NCBI GenBank assembly: GCA_900555225.1
Contig: USKL01000073.1
Span: 1-7,235, forward strand
Reading direction: 5' to 3'
Length of the DNA: 7,235 nucleotides
Source: an uncultured Collinsella sp.
GTDB taxonomy: Bacteria; Actinomycetota; Coriobacteriia; Coriobacteriales; Coriobacteriaceae
The notes under the pieces are model-generated. The model worked only from the letters and a program-made list of their open reading frames with translations, was not told the DNA's origin and did no database searches. The translations under genes were made by a program, and so were the position numbers. Positions 1 through 5,615 of the stretch are shown piece after piece; position 1 is the stretch's first letter; each line of letters begins with the position of its first letter.

Positions 1-698
1 CCGGGCAGAGCCGGCTGGAGCTGGCGCAGGCCAACATCAACATCCTCAAGGACATCACCCCGCAGATCACCGCCGCCGCACCGGACGCGATCTATATCAT
101 CGTCTCCAACCCGGTCGATGTTCTGACTTATGCCGCCATCAAGATGTCCGGCTTGCCCGAGGGTCATGTCATCGGCTCCGGCACCGTACTCGACACCGGC
201 CGTCTGCAGCAGATGCTTGGCGCCCACGTCGAGGTTGACCCGCGCGACGTTCAGGCCTACGTCATGGGTGAGCACGGCGACTCCGAGTTTGTCGCTTGGT
301 CCAGCGCTCAGGTTGCCGGCGTGCCACTGAACACCTTCTGCGAGCTTCACGGCCATCTGGAGCATGAGGCTGCTGAGAAGCGTATCGCCGAGGACGTCAA
401 GAACTCCGCCTACACCATCATCGAGAAGAAGCACGCCACCTACTATGGCGTCGCCATGGCCGTCAAGCGCATCTGCACCGCCGTCATGCGCGATGAGCAG
501 ACCGTTCTGCCCGTCTCCTCGCTCATGGTGGGCGAGTATGGCCTGTCCGATCTCGCCATCTCTATGCCGACCGTCGTTGGCCGCGACGGCGTTGTCTGCC
601 GCGTCCCCGTGCCGCTGGACGATGACGAGCAGCATGAGCTCACCGCCTCCGCCAAGGCCCTCAAGGACATCATCGACAGCGTCGACTTTTCCTGCTAA
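1..698 (+). CDS. ldh: L-lactate dehydrogenase, C-terminal about 231 residues (5' end off the window)
   Basis: This enzyme reduces pyruvate to L-lactate with NADH in the cytoplasm, regenerating NAD+ during fermentation. The frame is open from the left edge (first full codon at nt 3) to a TAA at 696-698. Visible family residues are the substrate-loop arginine in GQSRLEL (Arg109 in LDH numbering, nt 12-14), SNPVDVLTY, the Asp168/Arg171 pair in VLDTGR (nt 192-203), and the catalytic histidine in GEHGDS (nt 273-275). ATYYG carries the threonine typical of lactate rather than malate dehydrogenases. Residue 102, which also separates the two, falls off the window. About 85 N-terminal residues with the NAD-binding start are missing. 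Codons are strongly biased to C-ending forms, as expected for a highly expressed glycolytic gene. A terminator follows directly, so this is probably the last or only gene of its transcript. Confidence 0.93.
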   Translation, partial: GQSRLELAQANINILKDITPQITAAAPDAIYIIVSNPVDVLTYAAIKMSGLPEGHVIGSGTVLDTGRLQQMLGAHVEVDPRDVQAYVMGEHGDSEFVAWSSAQVAGVPLNTFCELHGHLEHEAAEKRIAEDVKNSAYTIIEKKHATYYGVAMAVKRICTAVMRDEQTVLPVSSLMVGEYGLSDLAISMPTVVGRDGVVCRVPVPLDDDEQHELTASAKALKDIIDSVDFSC

Positions 699-731
699 AT
701 CGAGCTCGCTAGAGCGAAAAGCTACAATGAA

Positions 732-765
732 GGCGTCCGGGTCAACGCGGCCCGGGCGCCTTTTT
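732..765 (+). terminator. Intrinsic terminator of ldh
   Basis: A 10-bp GC-rich stem (732-741 with 751-760, one G-U pair) closes a 9-nt loop and is followed directly by five T residues (761-765). It lies 33 nt after the ldh stop codon on the same strand. The T-run is shared with the first nucleotides of the palindromic repeat that follows. Confidence 0.9.
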
Positions 766-796
766 GGTGCAAAGTAACCTGACCCCAATGCACCAT
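764..796. repeat. Palindromic intergenic repeat, copy 1
   Basis: The arms TGGTGCA (765-771) and TGCACCA (789-795) are perfect inverted repeats around a 17-nt centre containing AACCTGACCCC. The 30 nt at 766-795 match 27 of 30 nt of a second copy at 1979-2008 in the same orientation. A shared TCGATG follows a few bases downstream in both places. The element is short and non-coding, and sits between the ldh terminator and the start of the DUF2974 gene. It resembles a REP-type or miniature mobile element. No transposase is present in the window, so its class is uncertain. Confidence 0.75.
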
Positions 797-812
797 AGTC
801 GATGGGAGGGCC

Positions 813-1973
813 ATGTCGGATTCGCCTAATTTTTTGACCTATGCCCAGACGGCGTTTGATTCGTTTGAGGAGCGGCCGTTCTGCGCGGTGGATAGCCTGG
901 TCTTTGCGTGGTTGTCCTATTTGCGTTTGCCGGGTGATATGGCGGAGCTGACGAACTGGCAGGGCCTAGACGTACGCGAGCTGCTGTGTGCCGAGTGCTA
1001 CCGGGACATGATTGACGACTTGTGGGACCCAGAGGGGAGCAGGGCCTTGTTGGAGGCCGTGGCAGCAAGCCCTCGCTACCGTGGCGTGCACGTTTGCGGC
1101 TATCGTGCCGTGAGCGATGTGGTGGCGACAGAGCAGTTTGCAGCCATGGCGTTCCGGTTTCCGGCGGGGTTTAGTTATCTTTCCTTCCGGGGGACTGACA
1201 GCACGATTGTGGGCTGGAAAGAGGACTTTAACATGGCGTTCCGGTGTCCTGTGCCGGCCCAGGAATCCGCGGCACGTTATGTGGACGAGGCGGCGGATGC
1301 GATTGACGGACAGCTTTTGTGCGGAGGTCATTCCAAGGGCGGAAACCTTGCGGTGTACGGTGCGGCAATGTGCTCCGATGTCGCCCGCGAGCGAATCGAA
1401 CGGGCGTATTCCCATGATGGTCCGGGCTTCGTCGAGGAGTTTCTGAACGGCGACGCCTTTGCCGATCTTTCCGGTCGAATCGACAAGACGCTACCTCGGT
1501 CGTCGATTTTTGGCATGATGTTCGAGACACAGGAGGACTATGCCATCGTTGAGAGCACCGAGTTTAGCCTGCTGCAGCACAATCCCTTTAGCTGGGTGGT
1601 TGATGGTTGCGACTTCGTGTACTGCGAGCGCCTGTCCGCCGGTGCTCGATACGTTGATGGCTCCATTCGCGAGATGCTGCTTGCGGTGTCGCCTAGCGAG
1701 CGCGAGCGTTTTGTAGATGCGTTGTTCTCCGTGTTTGAGGCTACGGGTGCTGAGCGGTTTGCGGATATCGCTGGGAATCTGCGCGAGAGCCTACCCGTGA
1801 TGCTCCAGGCTGCGCAAGGCTTTGACAAGGATACGCGACGCTTTGTCTCGCAGACCATCGTGGCAATCCTTAAATGCGCATTGCTGCCCAAACGACCCCA
1901 GATCGACGTGCCCGCTGCCGGCAAGAGTTTGGCAGAACAGCTCGAGGCTTGGCAGTCCGAACTCTTGCGCTAG
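813..1973 (+). CDS. DUF2974 / Mbeg1-like alpha/beta-hydrolase family protein
   Basis: The 386-residue product belongs to the DUF2974 (Mbeg1-like) family, predicted serine hydrolases related to lipases; I know of no established substrate. The N-terminus has the family pattern (FEERPFCAVDSLVFAWLSYL, residues 18-37). It is followed by FRGTD and GWKEDFNMAF (125-143), a nucleophile elbow GGHSKGGNLA with Ser174 (171-180), HDGPGF (201-206), and HNPFSW (256-261), which may supply the catalytic histidine. No signal peptide or membrane segment is evident, so it looks cytoplasmic. The ATG at 813 has a strong but unusually close GGAGG (805-809, 3-nt spacer); no better in-frame start lies nearby and the N-terminus fits the family. 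Codons use more T- and G-ending forms than ldh. The gene is flanked by two copies of a palindromic repeat, and no partner gene indicates its role. Confidence 0.87.
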   Translation: MSDSPNFLTYAQTAFDSFEERPFCAVDSLVFAWLSYLRLPGDMAELTNWQGLDVRELLCAECYRDMIDDLWDPEGSRALLEAVAASPRYRGVHVCGYRAVSDVVATEQFAAMAFRFPAGFSYLSFRGTDSTIVGWKEDFNMAFRCPVPAQESAARYVDEAADAIDGQLLCGGHSKGGNLAVYGAAMCSDVARERIERAYSHDGPGFVEEFLNGDAFADLSGRIDKTLPRSSIFGMMFETQEDYAIVESTEFSLLQHNPFSWVVDGCDFVYCERLSAGARYVDGSIREMLLAVSPSERERFVDALFSVFEATGAERFADIAGNLRESLPVMLQAAQGFDKDTRRFVSQTIVAILKCALLPKRPQIDVPAAGKSLAEQLEAWQSELLR

Positions 1974-1975
1974 CC

Positions 1976-2010
1976 ATTGGTGCAAAGCAACCTGTCCCCG
2001 ATGCACCAAT
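1976..2010. repeat. Palindromic intergenic repeat, copy 2
   Basis: This is a 9-bp perfect inverted repeat, ATTGGTGCA (1976-1984) and TGCACCAAT (2002-2010), around a 17-nt centre containing AACCTGTCCCC. It begins two bases after the TAG of the DUF2974 gene. It is 27 of 30 identical to copy 1 (differences at 775/1988, 782/1995 and 787/2000) and in the same orientation, about 1.2 kb away. It could fold as a hairpin in the 3' end of the transcript but has no T-run, so it is not a typical intrinsic terminator. Confidence 0.78.
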
Positions 2011-2040
2011 CTTCGATGCGCCTGGGGCGGGCTCGGCCGC

Positions 2041-2046
2041 TATACT
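2041..2046 (+). promoter_or_regulatory. Candidate -10 box for the NA37 gene
   Basis: TATACT matches the sigma-A -10 consensus at five of six positions and lies 30-40 nt before the start codon of the nucleoid-associated gene. No good -35 hexamer is present 16-18 nt upstream, so this is a weak assignment made from position and the -10 match only. Confidence 0.4.
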
Positions 2047-2084
2047 GGTTCGTACCGAAATCAATCTAGAACGGAATGCCGTAT

Positions 2085-3089
2085 ATGAAAATCAATCACG
2101 CGATTCTGCATATCCTGGACTTTGACTCTGCCGTCAACGTTATGAGCCAGCGCGAGCTCGATATCGAGAGCCGCACCGTGCGCAACTTCGTGACCACGCA
2201 TCTGCGCCGCGCGCGCACCTCGGCCGACAATAAACGCGCCACGTTTGCCGAGAACTCTGCGTTTGGCGGCGAGCTCAAGGGCTATTTCTTTGGCGAGCGC
2301 GAGTTCGTGGACCTGTCGCAGCAGATTGCGGAGTTTATCTCCTCCGAGCTCACCAAAGCCGAGAAAGCCGAGTCCACCGACGTGCTCGTGGCCGATTTTG
2401 ACGACGATGAGGATGCCCGCTGGTTTGCCGTGATGCTGCTGGGCTCCAAGCAGGCATTCATGCACGAAGTGGGCCGCGAGGAAGGGGAGGTGCGCAACGA
2501 CATCGCGCGCCACTACGCCATTCTGCCGAACCCCTCGCAAAAGGTGCCGAGCTATGCCATCGTGCGTGCGAGCACCATGGAGATCGGCTACGTGGACAAG
2601 AAGCGCAAGATTGCCGGCGAGGACCGTATGCTTATCCCCGATGGCCTGCTGCAGTGCGACGCGGGCGTATCGGGCAAGGAGGTCATCGACACCGTGACGC
2701 GTGTGGTCGAGGAAGTCGCCGAGGAGCACGGTGCCAATACGGCCGTGGCGCTCGCAAAGGTTAAGGCCGCTGTGGCCGAGAAGGTCGAGGATGACGAGGA
2801 GCTGCCGCCTTGGGATATCGTCGACGAGGTCTTTGAGGACGAGCCGGTCATCAAGGAGAGCGTGCGCGCGGCACTGACCGAGGAGAAGGTGCCTGAGCGT
2901 GTGCCCGTGGAGCGCAAGCAGGTCGAACGCGCGGCGGTGCGCAATCACAAGATTCGTACCGACACGGGTATCGAGATCAGCTTCCCGGCCGAGATGGGTT
3001 CCAACTCCGAGTACATCGAGTTCGTCAATGAGCCTAACGGCCTCATCTCCATCGAGCTCAAAAATATCGGTAGCATCGAGAATCGATAA
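2085..3089 (+). CDS. 37-kDa nucleoid-associated protein family (NA37, NdpA/YejK-like)
   Basis: This is a cytoplasmic protein of the NA37 family (Pfam PF04245), whose E. coli member YejK/NdpA co-purifies with the nucleoid; the molecular role remains poorly defined. The product is 334 residues, close to the 335 of YejK. It begins with the family pattern INHAILHILDFDSA, followed by a region rich in basic residues around TTHLRRARTSADNKR. The C-terminal block HKIRTDTGIEISFPAEM (about residues 288-304) and the following beta-rich end match the conserved tail of the family. A strongly acidic stretch (EDDEELPPWDIVDEVFEDE) lies before it. I chose the ATG at 2085 because it aligns with homologues and has a weak GGA about 10 nt upstream; an in-frame ATG at 2076 would add Met-Pro-Tyr but has GGA immediately adjacent. 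It appears to be a single-gene transcript, with a terminator 28 nt after its stop. Confidence 0.87.
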   Translation: MKINHAILHILDFDSAVNVMSQRELDIESRTVRNFVTTHLRRARTSADNKRATFAENSAFGGELKGYFFGEREFVDLSQQIAEFISSELTKAEKAESTDVLVADFDDDEDARWFAVMLLGSKQAFMHEVGREEGEVRNDIARHYAILPNPSQKVPSYAIVRASTMEIGYVDKKRKIAGEDRMLIPDGLLQCDAGVSGKEVIDTVTRVVEEVAEEHGANTAVALAKVKAAVAEKVEDDEELPPWDIVDEVFEDEPVIKESVRAALTEEKVPERVPVERKQVERAAVRNHKIRTDTGIEISFPAEMGSNSEYIEFVNEPNGLISIELKNIGSIENR

Positions 3090-3116
3090 GTTGCGTTGCG
3101 CCTACAGCGAGAAAGC

Positions 3117-3151
3117 AAAGGCCGAAGCCCTTCGGGACTTCGGCCTTTTTT
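3117..3151 (+). terminator. Intrinsic terminator of the NA37 gene, probably bidirectional
   Basis: AAAGGCCGAAG (3117-3127) pairs perfectly with CTTCGGCCTTT (3138-3148). The loop contains CC-TTCG-GG, a stable UUCG tetraloop, and the T-run extends to 3151. The opposite strand also ends in a T-rich stretch, so it could back up termination of the converging dap transcript. Confidence 0.93.
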
Positions 3152-3201
3152 GTTTTCGGCTTGGTTGCTGACATTGCGCCGCAGGTTGGGCATACGTCAG
3201 C

Positions 3202-3227
3202 GAAAACGCGGTTTGTCAAAACCGCGT
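3202..3227 (-). terminator. Intrinsic terminator of the lysA/dapA-dapB-dapH operon
   Basis: Read on the minus strand, ACGCGGTTT and AAACCGCGT form a perfect 9-bp stem around a TGAC tetraloop (3206-3214 with 3219-3227), followed by TTTTC. It starts only 5 nt after the dapH stop codon and faces the terminator of the converging NA37 gene. Confidence 0.85.
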
Positions 3228-3232
3228 AACTA

Positions 3233-3952
3233 TTAAAGTTGACGTAAGCCCTCTTCCAGGCCGGTCTTGCTGTCGGTCTTCTCGTCGCGCATCTTGATGA
3301 CGCGGGCGGGGACACCGGCCACGACGGCACCGGCGGGGACGTCCTCGACGCACACGGTGCCGGCGGCAACAACAGCGCCCTTGCCCACGCGTACGCCCTC
3401 CAGGACCACGGCGTTGGCGCCGATCATGACGTCGTCTTCGATGATGACGGGCGTGGCGCTTGCGGGCTCAACGACGCCTGCCAACACGGTTCCAGCGCCG
3501 ATGTGGCAGTTCTTGCCCACGGTGGCGCGGCCGCCTAGCACGGCGCCCATATCGATCATGGAACCCTCGCCGATAACGGAGCCGATGTTGATGATGGCGC
3601 CCATCATGATGACGGCACGGTCGCCAATCTCGACGCGGTCGCGGATGATCGCGCCCGGCTCGATGCGGGCGTTGATGCCCTTAAGGTCGAGCATGGGCAC
3701 GGCGGAGTTGCGGCAATCGTTCTCCACGTCGTAGTAATCGATGGAATCGGCGTTGGCGTCCAGGATGGCCTTAAGCTCATCCCAGTCGCCAAAGACGGTC
3801 TTGCCGCGACGACCGCCGTAGACATGTGCGTCGCCCCAAGCAACCTTCATGCCCGGCTTCTCGCGCACGTACAACTTGACGGGCGTCTTTTTGGGCGCGG
3901 TGGCGATGTAGTTGATAATCTCCTGTGCATCCATCTCGGCTGCGTTACTCAT
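3233..3952 (-). CDS. dapH: Tetrahydrodipicolinate N-acetyltransferase DapH
   Basis: DapH transfers acetyl from acetyl-CoA to tetrahydrodipicolinate, giving N-acetyl-2-amino-6-oxopimelate; this commits the cell to the acetylase branch of DAP synthesis. The 239-residue product closely matches the Bacillus YkuQ/DapH type (about 236 residues). It has an N-terminal helical domain ([19 protein letters not shown], residues 8-26), [15 protein letters not shown] (76-90), then left-handed beta-helix hexapeptide repeats (about 95-215: [33 protein letters not shown]). The end, EEGLRQL, also matches the family. This type acts as a trimer in the cytoplasm. The ATG has AAAGGAG upstream with a 9-nt spacer. 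It is the last gene of the operon, 39 nt after dapB. The aminotransferase and deacetylase that normally follow in the pathway are not adjacent here. Confidence 0.96.
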   Translation of the reverse strand: MSNAAEMDAQEIINYIATAPKKTPVKLYVREKPGMKVAWGDAHVYGGRRGKTVFGDWDELKAILDANADSIDYYDVENDCRNSAVPMLDLKGINARIEPGAIIRDRVEIGDRAVIMMGAIINIGSVIGEGSMIDMGAVLGGRATVGKNCHIGAGTVLAGVVEPASATPVIIEDDVMIGANAVVLEGVRVGKGAVVAAGTVCVEDVPAGAVVAGVPARVIKMRDEKTDSKTGLEEGLRQL

Positions 3953-3991
3953 TTGCTATCTCTCCTTTGGGCGGATTCGGTTGACACCTGG

Positions 3992-4732
3992 TTAGACAAA
4001 CATGACCTGGTCGAACGTATAGAAGCCGGGTTCGCGGGTGACGAGCTTCTGCGCGGCTGCCAAGGCGCCGTTGACAAAGATCTGACGACTCGTGGCGCGG
4101 TGGGTGAGCGTGACCTCCTCGTCCTGGCCGAAAAAGCTTACCTCGTGCACGCCGGCGACGGTGCCGCCGCGCAGCGAGTGCATACCGATCTCCTTGGGGT
4201 CACGCGCGCCGCACATGCCCTCGCGGCCATAGACGGGGTGGTAGCCTGCCTCGGGCTCGGCCTCGACTACGGCGTCGAGCAGCAGCTTGGCGGTACCGCT
4301 GGGGGCATCGACCTTTTGGTTGTGGTGCGTCTCGACGATTTCGCAGTCAAAGCCGGGCAGCTCGCGTGTAGCCTGCGCTACCAGATGGCGCAGGGCTGCG
4401 ATACCGATGGAGTAATTGCCCGAGTGCATAACGCGGGTGTTCTGGCCCAGCTCACGCAGGCGGTCCATCTGCTCGGGGGTGTAGCCTGTGGTGCCTGAGA
4501 CCAATGCCGCGCCCGTGCGCTCGACATAGGCGACGACGGCGTCGAAGGTCGCGACGTTCGAGAAGTCGATAATCACATCGGCAGCCGGTGCGTTCTCGAG
4601 CTTGCTCAAATCGAAGCCAATCTGGGCCACGATATCAAAAACGGGTTGACCGGCGGCGTCGACAACGCCCTCGGCGGTGGTGCGGATGAGCGAGCCCATG
4701 CGGCCCGTTCCCATAATGACGGTCTTAATCAA
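3992..4732 (-). CDS. dapB: 4-hydroxy-tetrahydrodipicolinate reductase DapB
   Basis: DapB reduces the DapA product to tetrahydrodipicolinate using NAD(P)H. The 246-residue product has the dinucleotide-binding loop MGTGRMGS (residues 7-14), DFSN (56-59), SGTTGYT (79-85) and SGNYSIG (104-110). The family signature EIVETHHNQKVDAPSGTA (131-148) carries the catalytic pair His136-His137 and Lys140. It is somewhat shorter than the E. coli enzyme (273). The start is TTG at 4732-4730, overlapping the dapA stop by 8 nt. It is preferred because AAGGGAG (4748-4742) lies 9 nt upstream and the first residues MIKTVIMGTGRMG fit the family; the next ATG would cut into the nucleotide-binding strand. The overlap suggests translational coupling to dapA. 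Confidence 0.95.
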   Translation of the reverse strand: MIKTVIMGTGRMGSLIRTTAEGVVDAAGQPVFDIVAQIGFDLSKLENAPAADVIIDFSNVATFDAVVAYVERTGAALVSGTTGYTPEQMDRLRELGQNTRVMHSGNYSIGIAALRHLVAQATRELPGFDCEIVETHHNQKVDAPSGTAKLLLDAVVEAEPEAGYHPVYGREGMCGARDPKEIGMHSLRGGTVAGVHEVSFFGQDEEVTLTHRATSRQIFVNGALAAAQKLVTREPGFYTFDQVMFV

Positions 4733-5615
4733 GCAGACCAGCTCCCTTCAGAGCATCGGTAAGTGCGGCTCGCGTGTCGTCTGCCATGGGGCACAGCGGC
4801 ATACGGTAGTTTGCCTCGATCATGCCCATCTGGGCGAGCGCTTCCTTGACGGGGATGGGGTTGACCTCGCTAAAGAGGGCATTGATGAGCGGCTGGCCAG
4901 CAATCTGGATATCGCGGGCGCGTGCCACGTCACCGTCCAGATAGGCGCGGCACATGTCGTGCACGAGCTGCGGCTGAACATCGGCCCACACGCTGATGGT
5001 GCCCGAGGCGCCCAGGCTCATGAGCGGTACGGTAAGCGCGTCCTCGCCCGAGTACATGCGGAAGTCGTCTGACAGCAGGTGGGCGATCTTGGCCGCGTAG
5101 GCGACGCTGCCCGAGGCCTCCTTAATACCCATGATGTTGGGGTGCGCGGCCAGGCGTTCTACGTTGCGCTCGCTGATGCCGCAGCCACAGCGGCCGGGGA
5201 TGTTGTACAGGATGCAGGGGATGTCCACGGCATCGGCGACGGTCTTAAAGTGCTGATAGATACCCTCTTCATTGGACTTGTTGTAGTAGGGGGTGATGAG
5301 CAGCAGACCGTCGGCGCCCAGGCCCTGATAGGTGAGCGACTTGGTGAGCATGGTCTGCGTGGAGTTGGAGCCCGAGCCGGCAATAACGGGGACGCGTCCT
5401 GCAACATGCTTGACCACAGCGGCGACGACGGAGTTGTCCTCGTCATCGGTCATCGTGGCACTCTCACCGGTGGTGCCCAGGGTGAGGATGGCGTCAGTGC
5501 CATTTTGCAGGTGGAAATCGATAAGGCGCTCAAGCGCGTCAAAGTCGACACTGCCGTCCTTTTTAAACGGCGTGACAAGGGCGACGATTGAGCCCTCGAG
5601 ATTGCGGATATCCAT
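4725..5615 (-). CDS. dapA: DapA module, possibly also made as a free protein from an internal start
   Basis: DapA condenses pyruvate with aspartate semialdehyde to 4-hydroxy-tetrahydrodipicolinate, the first step of the DAP branch. From the internal ATG at 5615 the module is 296 residues, the usual DapA length (E. coli 292). Numbered from that Met: Thr48-Thr49 in LGTTGES, Tyr111, Tyr137 and Arg142 in YNIPGR, and the Schiff-base lysine Lys165 in GIKEASG. All expected catalytic residues are present. Positions matching the E. coli lysine-binding residues His53, His56 and Glu84 are Asp57, Asp60 and Thr88 by my hand alignment, so classic lysine feedback may be absent. It lies in frame with lysA upstream; whether it is made free, fused or both cannot be decided from sequence. 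The dapB ribosome binding site lies inside its last codons. Confidence 0.7.
   Translation of the reverse strand: MDIRNLEGSIVALVTPFKKDGSVDFDALERLIDFHLQNGTDAILTLGTTGESATMTDDEDNSVVAAVVKHVAGRVPVIAGSGSNSTQTMLTKSLTYQGLGADGLLLITPYYNKSNEEGIYQHFKTVADAVDIPCILYNIPGRCGCGISERNVERLAAHPNIMGIKEASGSVAYAAKIAHLLSDDFRMYSGEDALTVPLMSLGASGTISVWADVQPQLVHDMCRAYLDGDVARARDIQIAGQPLINALFSEVNPIPVKEALAQMGMIEANYRMPLCPMADDTRAALTDALKGAGLLD

Noticed and set aside
1..698. Malate dehydrogenase rather than lactate dehydrogenase
   Set aside because: ATYYG and GEHGDSE fit L-lactate dehydrogenases better; residue 102 is off the window, so a small doubt remains.
794..799. CATAGT as a -10 box for the DUF2974 gene
   Set aside because: It lies only 13 nt before the ATG, matches poorly, and the nearest TTGGTG is 24 nt away, too far for a -35.
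2061..2948. 295-codon open frame on the - strand, opposite the NA37 gene
   Set aside because: Its product is a low-complexity leucine-, histidine- and arginine-rich string with no family pattern, mirroring the codons of the real gene.
3167..3201. GCTGAC/GTCAGC inverted repeat between the converging terminators
   Set aside because: The arms are only 6 bp with a 23-nt spacer, which is expected by chance; both flanking genes already have better terminators.
3824..5591. Series of + strand open frames (3824-4498, 4677-5072, 5079-5591) opposite dapH, dapB and dapA
   Set aside because: They are antisense shadows of genes with clear catalytic motifs; none has a recognisable product.
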